From UBA7236 sp964638865 (GTDB lineage Bacteria; Bacteroidota; Bacteroidia; Chitinophagales; BACL12), in assembly GCA_964638865.1 (NCBI GenBank), contig CAZXBG010000152.1, positions 1 to 8,559 on the forward strand: DNA of 8,559 bases, in the 5' to 3' direction. This document shows, piece after piece, positions 1 to 6,649 of the stretch (position 1 is the stretch's first letter; each line of letters opens with the position of its first letter). The notes beneath the pieces were generated by a model. It searched no databases. It saw only the letters and a program-made list of their open reading frames with translations, and had not been told where the DNA came from. Position numbers and translations under genes: made by a program.

Positions 1-62
1 TACGAAAATCATTGGGAATATATTTTAAGCCGAATAATTTATTAATGATTTTCTACTCGGGG

Positions 63-97
63 TAAAAAAAAAACCGGGCTCCTCTCCCGGTTTTTAC
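63..97 (-). terminator. Rho-independent terminator of the minus-strand block
   Basis: A perfect 10-bp stem pairs 69-78 with 86-95 (core CCGGG/CCCGG) around a 7-base loop. Read on the minus strand it runs directly into a tract of ten T's (73 to 64). It lies about 60 bases after the stop codon of the lysyl oxidase gene, which ends at 156, so it fits as the terminator of that transcript. On the plus strand the same hairpin is followed by only five T's inside the stem, so it may also stop transcription entering from the left. Bases 1-62 show no gene. Confidence 0.88.
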
Positions 98-155
98 AAA
101 ACACCTCGCTCATGACGGCGAAGCATGTATTTTAATTAAGGTTTGGTTTATAAAC

Positions 156-2303
156 CTATTGTATTATAAACTTACCAGTCTGACTTATGTCAACTCCTGT
201 TAGCCTGTAAATATACACACCGGCAGCGAGGTCAGAACGGTCAATGGTGATGGTATTAGATGTTGTTTTAATAGTTCTGATCAGATTTCCGTTCATATCG
301 CTTAACGCTATTACAAATTCTTTTCCTGTGAAATTAGTGAAATTCATGATGGCAGTTTCGCTGAATGGATTTGGTTGAATTTTCACATTTAATGGATTTG
401 CAGAAATCACTTCAACCCCGGTTTCCGTTATTGTTACACATGCATCATTGAGATTAGTAACTACTTCTTCAAAATTTTCATTTACAGCAGCACTGAAATG
501 TTTGATACATATCTCTGCAGGATAAGTTGCTGTATAAAATATTCTGAAAGTAGGAATAGGTTCAAAATGTATCTGATAAGGAATTTCATTCATTCCCAAA
601 GCAATTATTTCATCTGCTGTATGCGTGATCTGATAATTGGACCCAAAAGTTTCTGGACATAAATTAACTACAGAATCTATTGTTAATCCTTCCATGGTGA
701 ATTGTGCTCCCATTACTCTTGCACTGGGATTTAAACTATAAATATCCAGATAATTAAAGGCAGGATTAACTGCACCGATGCTGTAGGTAACAGTATCAGA
801 AGTATTCATTAAAGTTTGTGGAAGTTCACAAAGATCGGTAGCATGGGTATATCCTAAAGCCTGATTGGAGCAACCCATCACCAAAGCTGCATCAACCACA
901 TCTATATCACTATCAGCGTTTGCATCGTTACAAATTTCTGCAATTATAGTATTGGCAAGAATATTATCTACATAAAGATCAACATCATTCACTGTTCTTG
1001 TACTGTCTTCATTTAAATCACCAACATGATGCCAGCCGTTACAATTTCCTTCACAATCCATTTTTGCAGTTCCCCATATTTCACCGAGGCAATCAAGAAA
1101 TGCAACACAATCATCTATCATTTCTGCAGTGATATTACCATCAATATCGCGTGTAATTGTCATACATCTTGATGCCCAGTTATTAGCAAGATTTACCTCC
1201 ACTCTTCCATCAACATCCGGATGATTGAGCCAATTTACTCTTGCAACAAAAGTATAAGTACCATCAGGCACATCGGTTACGTCTATCCACTGACCGCCAG
1301 TACCTAATCCATAAGCATCGAAACAACCTGCAGAAATACCCATATCTGCTCCGGTATAACCACCAAAACCGCAAAGGTCCATAACGGCAAAACCATTTTT
1401 ATGGCCAACAGATAATTCAACACCATCTTCAGTATATAATTGGTATTCGCCATAATCTACATAATGCGTATGTCCGTGACAAGGGTCGAATTGCAAAAGA
1501 GGATTTTCAGCAATTGTTCCAATATGATAATCTTCATCACCATAATTCCAGATACGAATTCCGAATTTTATTATTGTTCTTATTCCGGGACCTGTTAAAG
1601 AACCTTCTTCTATGTAACATTCGTTAGTCCAGTCATCTGCATCAATTGTAGTCAATTGAAAATCTGTACCCCAACCGGCACCGATCTCACCATCGAAATA
1701 AGTAGGATCTAAAACAAGATCCGGTCCTGAAGGGCAATCAGGATTGCCGGGATAAATACAAGAACCATCACTTACAATTGCAAGTGGTGAATAATTACAT
1801 GCGTAAGGATCTATACAACCTGCGGGTGCACCGGAATATGTTAACGACCATTCTATGGCAGTTCCACTGCAATCAACATCATAATCTCCAATGCGAATAA
1901 ATATTTCTGTGCCTTCTTCTAAAATTGCAATAATCTGAGATTGTTCATCGCAAAAATCATCGTTATAGGCCATTGTTCCTTCTGCTAATTCAGTTGGAAT
2001 TAAACCTGCACAATGATCATAAATATAAATTTTGGTATTACAGGTATTTCCAAGATCGCAGGTAGTAAAAATATAGGAACCTGTTACCGGAACAGTATAA
2101 CTGTACCAATAATCGGGGTTTGGTGCTGTATAGGTTCCTTCGGAAATTACTACAGCTTCCGTGCAATCGTCACCCGGTGAAAATGGAGCCGGTAACATAA
2201 CAGTTTTGGTTTCTACAACCGTTGCGAAAAGATTATTTTCGGAAAAGGGTACAAGTGTTAAAATGGCAATGAGGATGGTTGGAGGAGTAAATTTTTTAGT
2301 CAT
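156..2303 (-). CDS. Secreted lysyl oxidase-domain protein with dockerin-like segment and T9SS sorting domain
   Basis: 715 residues, ATG start, N-terminal signal peptide (Lys-rich start, hydrophobic about 8-20). Residues about 45-158 form a beta-rich domain resembling pre-peptidase C-terminal/CUB-like modules. Residues 162-182 are a Cys-rich module with spaced Cys163, 169 and 182. Residues about 195-385 match lysyl oxidase: CHGHTH gives H276, H278 and H280, equivalent to the copper ligands; GHK gives K302; CFDAYG gives Y331; QWIDVTDV follows. In animal LOX the equivalent Lys and Tyr form the lysyl-tyrosylquinone cofactor. Residues about 427-480 hold two Asp/Asn-rich dockerin-like calcium loops. 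About 500-630 is a beta sandwich, possibly cohesin-like. Residues 643-715 (PNPFSETA ... SDMNGN ... LAAGVYIYRL) are a type A T9SS sorting domain. Predicted role: copper amine oxidase at the cell surface or outside the cell, oxidising primary amines such as protein lysines. The physiological substrate is unknown. It is probably the last gene of a minus-strand cluster and is followed by a strong terminator. Confidence 0.9.
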   Translation of the reverse strand: MTKKFTPPTILIAILTLVPFSENNLFATVVETKTVMLPAPFSPGDDCTEAVVISEGTYTAPNPDYWYSYTVPVTGSYIFTTCDLGNTCNTKIYIYDHCAGLIPTELAEGTMAYNDDFCDEQSQIIAILEEGTEIFIRIGDYDVDCSGTAIEWSLTYSGAPAGCIDPYACNYSPLAIVSDGSCIYPGNPDCPSGPDLVLDPTYFDGEIGAGWGTDFQLTTIDADDWTNECYIEEGSLTGPGIRTIIKFGIRIWNYGDEDYHIGTIAENPLLQFDPCHGHTHYVDYGEYQLYTEDGVELSVGHKNGFAVMDLCGFGGYTGADMGISAGCFDAYGLGTGGQWIDVTDVPDGTYTFVARVNWLNHPDVDGRVEVNLANNWASRCMTITRDIDGNITAEMIDDCVAFLDCLGEIWGTAKMDCEGNCNGWHHVGDLNEDSTRTVNDVDLYVDNILANTIIAEICNDANADSDIDVVDAALVMGCSNQALGYTHATDLCELPQTLMNTSDTVTYSIGAVNPAFNYLDIYSLNPSARVMGAQFTMEGLTIDSVVNLCPETFGSNYQITHTADEIIALGMNEIPYQIHFEPIPTFRIFYTATYPAEICIKHFSAAVNENFEEVVTNLNDACVTITETGVEVISANPLNVKIQPNPFSETAIMNFTNFTGKEFVIALSDMNGNLIRTIKTTSNTITIDRSDLAAGVYIYRLTGVDISQTGKFIIQ

Positions 2304-2351
2304 TTAGATTGAATTTTCTGACCTTAAATGTAAAAACTTTGTTCGGAATTA

Positions 2352-2359
2352 CAAAATTA
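2352..2359 (-). promoter_or_regulatory. Putative Bacteroidota -7 element for the lysyl oxidase gene
   Basis: Read on the minus strand this is TAATTTTG, an exact match to the Bacteroidota -7 consensus TAnnTTTG. It would place the transcription start near 2345, about 40 bases before the ATG at 2303. No TTG/TTTG -33 element is visible at the expected distance, so the call is weak. If real, it gives the oxidase gene its own promoter in addition to any read-through from the genes upstream. Confidence 0.35.
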
Positions 2360-2376
2360 TTTTAAACACCAGGGTT

Positions 2377-2757
2377 TCAGGTACTGAGTGACTTCAATTC
2401 CGAAGCTACTACTGCAATGGTTTTAGGCGCATTGCCGACAAATATTTTTTTACCTATGATAAAAACAGGGCGCTTCAGAAAGGTGTATTCCTGTAAAATG
2501 TACTTGCGATAATCCTGTTCTGCTAATTCCATTTCGTTTAAACCCCAACCACGGAACTTAAGTGCTACCTTACTGAATAAGGCAAGATAAGATCCGGCCA
2601 TTTTCTGCATCTCTTCTATTTGATCTTCCGTGATAGCTTGAGTTTTAATATCCTGCAATTCGAAAGGGTAATTTTTTATTTTGAGGTCTTTCATTATTCT
2701 GGCACAGGTAGAACAACTGCTGAGGTAATATAATTTTAATACTTTTTTTTTGGGCAT
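2377..2757 (-). CDS. ArsC/Spx-like thioredoxin-fold protein
   Basis: 126 residues, ATG start, no signal peptide, so cytoplasmic. The N-terminal strand (KLYYL) leads into SSCSTCA with C15 and C18, the position of the redox Cys pair in Spx/YusI/YffB-type ArsC-family proteins. A C-terminal segment KRPVFIIGKKIFVGN (about 95-109) matches the family's R-P-x-x-x-x-x-x-x-x-x-G strand-turn-strand. Length fits the family (about 115-135). Classical arsenate reductases keep one active-site Cys followed by an anion-binding loop and further Arg residues. The C-x-x-C form here favours a thiol-redox or regulatory member over a dedicated arsenate reductase, but arsenate reduction cannot be excluded. It lies 45 bases after the histidine kinase and 73 bases before the lysyl oxidase gene on the same strand. 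No arsenic-resistance genes are nearby. Confidence 0.75.
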   Translation of the reverse strand: MPKKKVLKLYYLSSCSTCARIMKDLKIKNYPFELQDIKTQAITEDQIEEMQKMAGSYLALFSKVALKFRGWGLNEMELAEQDYRKYILQEYTFLKRPVFIIGKKIFVGNAPKTIAVVASELKSLST

Positions 2758-2802
2758 GATATTAATTAAATGAAAAACGAAAGTGATTATTAACTTACAA
2801 TA

Positions 2803-4170
2803 TTAATCCTTATTCAAAGTAAAGGTGAATGTGCTTCCTTTTCCGGGTTTTGATTCTACAACAATAATTCCGTGGTGTTTTTCTACAATTTTTTTGCAGA
2901 TGGATAATCCCAATCCTGACCCTTGAATTTTATCGCGTGGATGTAGGCGATTAAAAAATCCGAAAATTTTGGTTTGGAACTGTTGCGGAATTCCAATTCC
3001 GTTATCCTTGATCTTAAATTCCCACTGATCTGATTTTTCTTCCATATCAATAAAAACCAGTGGTTCACTTTTGCTGCGGAATTTAATTGCATTGTCTATT
3101 AAATTCTGAAATAACAATAGTATCTGCGAATGATTTCCATACAAAACAGGAAGATCGGGATAAAGAATAAGTGCATTACTTTCTTCTACAGCCAAATGCA
3201 AATTATCCAGCGCTTTGCGAATGATATCATTACCGTCAAATTTTGACATTGGCTCCTCTAAATGATCTAACTTACTAAAAGTAAGAAGATCTTTGATGAG
3301 ATGATGCATACGCTGCGCTGCATCAGATGCGAAGTGAAGATATTCATTTCCTTCCTCCGTTAAAGTATTACCGTAACTGCGCAAAAATAAATTGATGTAA
3401 GCAGATATATTTCTCAGTGGCTCCTGCAAATCATGTGATGCTGAATAGGCAAATTGTTGTAATTCCTGATTGCTCTGCAATAATTTTTCATTTAATTGAA
3501 TTAAAGAGTCATTATTTTCTGTTATCCTTCCTGATAATTCATTTTGTTTGGCGGAAATATTATTTCTTATTTGCAGCGAGTCCTGCACCTGTAAATAAAA
3601 ATTTGAAAATATTCTACAGGTATTATTATCTGCCTCTGCAATTTGAATATTTGTTTTAGTAAACCCATAAAAAAACAACTCCACATCACCCGACCTGCGT
3701 ATACATAGTAAAATTTCAATTAGGTGATTAGGCTCATTTATATCTGAAATAATAGAGAATTCTTCTTTGTTCAGAAATAAATATTTTTCTCTATCCTCCG
3801 GAATTTCTTTTTTCAAAGAAGCATTTAGAGGATATTTAATATTAATAGTGTTCTTTTTTTTGGGAGTTTCAGGAAAACAGCGGATAAAAAGATCTTTTTT
3901 TTCACTGACTCTGTAGATTGCACAATGATCGAGTTCAAATAATTTTTTGAAACAATCGGCAAAATATTGTTGCGCACCAGCCGCTTGGCGGATAAAAACA
4001 ATTTTTTCAGACATCTCTGCGATGAGAGACAAGGATTGCGGTTTTGCCAAGTTGTGTCGTGTTTTAATATGTGCGAAAGATAATGCCGTTTTTTCCAATC
4101 GCACAAATTTTTTAATGGAAAAAAAAATATCGTATCGATTTCCTTCCGCAACCATTTTATAATGTGCCAT
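2803..4170 (-). CDS. Soluble sensor histidine kinase (orphan)
   Basis: 455 residues with no signal peptide or membrane segment, so a cytoplasmic kinase. Residues about 55-195 look like a divergent GAF-type sensor (FKKLFELDHCAIYRV opening strand), with no clear ligand-binding signature. About 200-238 is a helical, probably coiled-coil linker. The HisKA H-box is ASHDLQEPLRN with phospho-acceptor H246. The ATPase domain has the N-box (QNLIDNAIKF, N356/N360), G1 box DNGIGIP (389-395), F-box region (IFGFFNRLH) and G2 box GSGLGLS (417-423). It autophosphorylates from ATP and should pass phosphate to a response regulator, but none is encoded in the window. H-box and dimerisation helices resemble the phytochrome-type kinase subfamily common in Bacteroidota. 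The start could be the ATG at 4170 or the in-frame ATG at 4155; the first 50 residues are unrecognised. It diverges from yigZ over 32 bases and may head an operon with the two genes downstream. Confidence 0.88.
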   Translation of the reverse strand: MAHYKMVAEGNRYDIFFSIKKFVRLEKTALSFAHIKTRHNLAKPQSLSLIAEMSEKIVFIRQAAGAQQYFADCFKKLFELDHCAIYRVSEKKDLFIRCFPETPKKKNTINIKYPLNASLKKEIPEDREKYLFLNKEEFSIISDINEPNHLIEILLCIRRSGDVELFFYGFTKTNIQIAEADNNTCRIFSNFYLQVQDSLQIRNNISAKQNELSGRITENNDSLIQLNEKLLQSNQELQQFAYSASHDLQEPLRNISAYINLFLRSYGNTLTEEGNEYLHFASDAAQRMHHLIKDLLTFSKLDHLEEPMSKFDGNDIIRKALDNLHLAVEESNALILYPDLPVLYGNHSQILLLFQNLIDNAIKFRSKSEPLVFIDMEEKSDQWEFKIKDNGIGIPQQFQTKIFGFFNRLHPRDKIQGSGLGLSICKKIVEKHHGIIVVESKPGKGSTFTFTLNKD

Positions 4171-4202
4171 ATTTCTGTCATCTTCGCGGTATTATTTCCA
4201 AC

Positions 4203-4811
4203 ATGATCCTGAGTTTCAACACTATTCAGAAGCCCTCCACCGGTTCCTATTTGGATTCGGGTAGTAAGTTTTTGGGATATGCCTATCCGATTTCCGGGGA
4301 AGCGGAGGTTAAATTATTAAAAGACTTCCTAAGGAAGCAACATCACAAAGCTGTGCATGTTGCTTTCGCCTACCGACTGGGTTTTGAAGGTGAAACAGAA
4401 AGAGCGTCGGATGACGGAGAACCTTCGGGTACAGCGGGCAGACCCATTTTGAATGAAATGAAAAGCAGGGCGATAACGCAGTGTGTAATTTTGGTGGTGC
4501 GGTATTTTGGAGGCAAAAAACTCGGTGTTCCGGGCTTGATCAATGCATACAAAATGGCAACGGTTGATACTCTGGATAGGGCAAAGATCATAACAGTGCC
4601 CATCAAAGAATCGTATAAAATTTCCTGCAGTGGAACTGATATGCAAATAGTAATGCATGAACTCAATAAGGTTGGGGCTCAAATCATAAATACAGAATTC
4701 GGGGAAATATGTAATTTTAGGATAGAATTTGAACGCGCAAATGCAGAAAAAATATTATCTAAACTCCACAGTATCTGGCAAATACAAATCGAACATCTAT
4801 CTACTTTATAA
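4203..4811 (+). CDS. yigZ: YigZ/IMPACT family protein
   Basis: 202 residues from the ATG at 4203, close to the roughly 205 of E. coli YigZ. An in-frame GTG at 4164 would add 13 residues that do not resemble the family and would overlap the divergent kinase, so the ATG is preferred. The UPF0029 signature is plain: ASDDGEPSGTAGRPIL at 68-83 and VVRYFGGKKLGVPGLINAY at 98-116. The N-terminal IMPACT domain covers about 15-125. The C-terminal 135-202 corresponds to the small ferredoxin-like domain (DUF1949) of the bacterial proteins. The family is structurally related to domains of translation factors, and eukaryotic IMPACT acts on GCN1/GCN2 signalling. The bacterial role is not settled. There is no clear Shine-Dalgarno. 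The last 71 bases overlap the peptidase gene in another frame, which suggests co-transcription. Confidence 0.93.
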   Translation: MILSFNTIQKPSTGSYLDSGSKFLGYAYPISGEAEVKLLKDFLRKQHHKAVHVAFAYRLGFEGETERASDDGEPSGTAGRPILNEMKSRAITQCVILVVRYFGGKKLGVPGLINAYKMATVDTLDRAKIITVPIKESYKISCSGTDMQIVMHELNKVGAQIINTEFGEICNFRIEFERANAEKILSKLHSIWQIQIEHLSTL

Positions 4812-6585
4812 AAGGTGTTTTTTAGTATTACTGTTTATCATTTCCGGTATTTTTCTTTCCGCACAAAATGTTTCAGTACGGAATTTTAAATCAGCGATAC
4901 CACTGAATGGAAACAATACCATGGAAGTAGAAAAATATTTATTGAACATGTATGCAGATTTAGGTGCATCTTATTCTAATATTCAATTAATCACAATAAA
5001 AAATTCACCAAATATTACGTATTATACTTTCCGACAAAATTATAACGAAGTATTGATCTCAAATTCCATTTTAAAAGTGGCAGTAAATAAATCCGATGAA
5101 ATTCTATTTATTGCAGGTAATTATTTTAGAACCCTCGATTGGAATTTACCCATTGAAAAAAGCCAAAAAATACAAATTCCTGTTACTTTAAGAAATATTT
5201 ATAAAATAACCGAGGATATTAATTGCACTCCAATAATAATTGTGGATGAAAATGATATTCCGGTAAAATATTTTGAATTTGATTTGATAAATAACGCAGA
5301 CAGAAGCAGGACAACCCTATTGTTGAAAGAAAATGGTGAATTATTTTCCGAAACCGACAACAGAGTATATTTTTCGGCAATAGATACCACTGTTACCGGC
5401 AAAGTATTTGGGCCCGATCCGCTTACTTCTGCTGAAACCACCTATGTGGGAGAATATAAAGATTTTGATGATGCCGATACTGCAGTGTTAACAGCAGAAT
5501 TGCTGGAGGTAAGCTTTAAGGCAACGTTAGAGGATGGAATTTTTTATTTGAGAAATGATTCTGTCATTCTAAAAGATCTGAATACCCCAATTACAGGAGT
5601 TGTAACCTCCATTACTCCGGCATTCAATTTTACAAGAAGTGAAAGTGGATTTGAAGATGTAAATACATTTTATCATATCACAAATCTCAATAATTATATT
5701 TTAAGTTTAGGATACACCGATTTGCAAAATTTTTATATTGAAATTGATCCTCATGGTGCCAGTGGGGCCGATCAATCGTTTTATGTGAGTGCTGTAATTC
5801 CATCTATACAACTCGGCGAAGGCGGTGTTGATGATGCGGAAGATGCAGATGTGATAACACATGAATATGGACACGCATTGAGTGATCAGGCAGCACCCGG
5901 AACAAACAACGGATTAGAACGCCGTGCTTTGGATGAAGGATATGGCGATTATTTTGCTGCGAGTTATTCGAGAATGTATAGTGATTACCGATGGAATTTT
6001 ATTTTCAGCTGGGACGGACACAACGAGTTCTGGTCGGGAAGAAATGCTAATACCAATAAACATTATCCCGAAGATAATTCCGCGGATTATTATTCCTCCA
6101 GTGAAATTTGGAGCGGCGTTTTAATGGATATTTTTGATGCCATAGGGAAAGAAAATACCGATAAAATTGTTTTAGAAACCCTTTATGGAAGTTTCGACAA
6201 TATGAGTATGCCGGATGCCGCACAAATTATACTTGCATCGGAAGAAAGCATTTTTGCTGGATTATATTATGAAGAAGTTTTTAATGCCCTGGATGCACGA
6301 GGCCTAATAAATCCCGTGGAAACAGAAAATTTAATCTCCCACCAAGCAATTCAATTTAAAAATACCTACGGCTTTAGTTTTAACAATGAGCCTTTAATTA
6401 TTGAATTACCGGAGTATCAAAATTATTTATTACAGGTTTATGGAACGGATGGAAAATTAATATTAAGTCAAAAGGGAGTAAATAAAACAATAAATTTAAC
6501 TCCGGAAAAAATTAATTCAGGCATTTTTATATTGGAAGTAATACTCGAAGATAAAATTAGTAGTTTGGTTATTGAAAAAATGTAA
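4741..6585 (+). CDS. Secreted M36-like (fungalysin-type) zinc metallopeptidase with degenerate T9SS tail
   Basis: 614 residues from the ATG at 4741; a TTG at 4729 is in frame. A hydrophobic core (FLVLLFIISGIFLSA, about 27-41) ending in SAQ marks a signal peptide, but it is preceded by an unusually long 25-residue n-region lying inside yigZ, so the start is uncertain. Residues about 50-200 resemble a fungalysin/thermolysin-type propeptide. The catalytic domain, about 215-525, has HEYGH (zinc ligands H374 and H378, catalytic E375), and ALDEGYGDYFA 21 residues after H378 supplies the third ligand E399, the gluzincin arrangement. SSSEIWSGVLMDIFDA (about 452-467) matches the conserved M36 helix that follows. 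The last 70 residues (VYGTDGKLILSQ ... INSGIFILEV) resemble a type A T9SS sorting domain but lack the usual P-N-P opening. Predicted extracellular or surface protease, autoactivated by propeptide removal. An inverted repeat overlaps its stop codon. Confidence 0.87.
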   Translation: MQKKYYLNSTVSGKYKSNIYLLYKRCFLVLLFIISGIFLSAQNVSVRNFKSAIPLNGNNTMEVEKYLLNMYADLGASYSNIQLITIKNSPNITYYTFRQNYNEVLISNSILKVAVNKSDEILFIAGNYFRTLDWNLPIEKSQKIQIPVTLRNIYKITEDINCTPIIIVDENDIPVKYFEFDLINNADRSRTTLLLKENGELFSETDNRVYFSAIDTTVTGKVFGPDPLTSAETTYVGEYKDFDDADTAVLTAELLEVSFKATLEDGIFYLRNDSVILKDLNTPITGVVTSITPAFNFTRSESGFEDVNTFYHITNLNNYILSLGYTDLQNFYIEIDPHGASGADQSFYVSAVIPSIQLGEGGVDDAEDADVITHEYGHALSDQAAPGTNNGLERRALDEGYGDYFAASYSRMYSDYRWNFIFSWDGHNEFWSGRNANTNKHYPEDNSADYYSSSEIWSGVLMDIFDAIGKENTDKIVLETLYGSFDNMSMPDAAQIILASEESIFAGLYYEEVFNALDARGLINPVETENLISHQAIQFKNTYGFSFNNEPLIIELPEYQNYLLQVYGTDGKLILSQKGVNKTINLTPEKINSGIFILEVILEDKISSLVIEKM

Positions 6586-6621
6586 AAATGATGAGGTTCT
6601 TTTTTTTATTTTTTCAATAAC
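6568..6621. terminator. AT-rich bidirectional terminator-like inverted repeat
   Basis: A perfect 14-bp inverted repeat pairs 6568-6581 with 6608-6621. The 26-base interior contains further A-rich/T-rich complementarity (AAAAA at 6584-6588 against the T run 6599-6607). It sits between two convergent genes, the peptidase (stop at 6583-6585) and the universal stress protein (ending at 6650), where a shared terminator is expected. The stem has almost no GC, so its strength as an intrinsic terminator is uncertain. Confidence 0.6.
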
Positions 6622-6649
6622 ACCTGACCATTAACCCTTGACCCAATCT

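Noticed and set aside
145..156. 12-base perfect palindrome GGTTTATAAACC touching the oxidase stop codon
   Set aside because: Short and AT-rich with no loop or T tract; the strong hairpin at 63-97 explains termination better, so it is likely chance.
2377..2757. Arsenic-resistance operon
   Set aside because: The ArsC-like protein has a C-x-x-C motif, and no ArsR, ArsB/Acr3 or ArsA gene accompanies it.
3417..4162. Plus-strand open frames opposite the histidine kinase
   Set aside because: They mirror the kinase coding sequence and encode low-complexity, Tyr/Phe-rich strings with no recognisable motif.
4164..4202. Upstream GTG start for yigZ adding 13 residues
   Set aside because: The added residues do not fit the family N-terminus and would overlap the divergent kinase; the ATG at 4203 gives the usual length.
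4370..4682. Two long minus-strand open frames inside yigZ
   Set aside because: They are antisense to a strongly conserved gene and their translations have no family features.
5199..5441. Minus-strand open frame inside the peptidase gene
   Set aside because: It is antisense to coding sequence with no domain or upstream signal, so a chance open frame.
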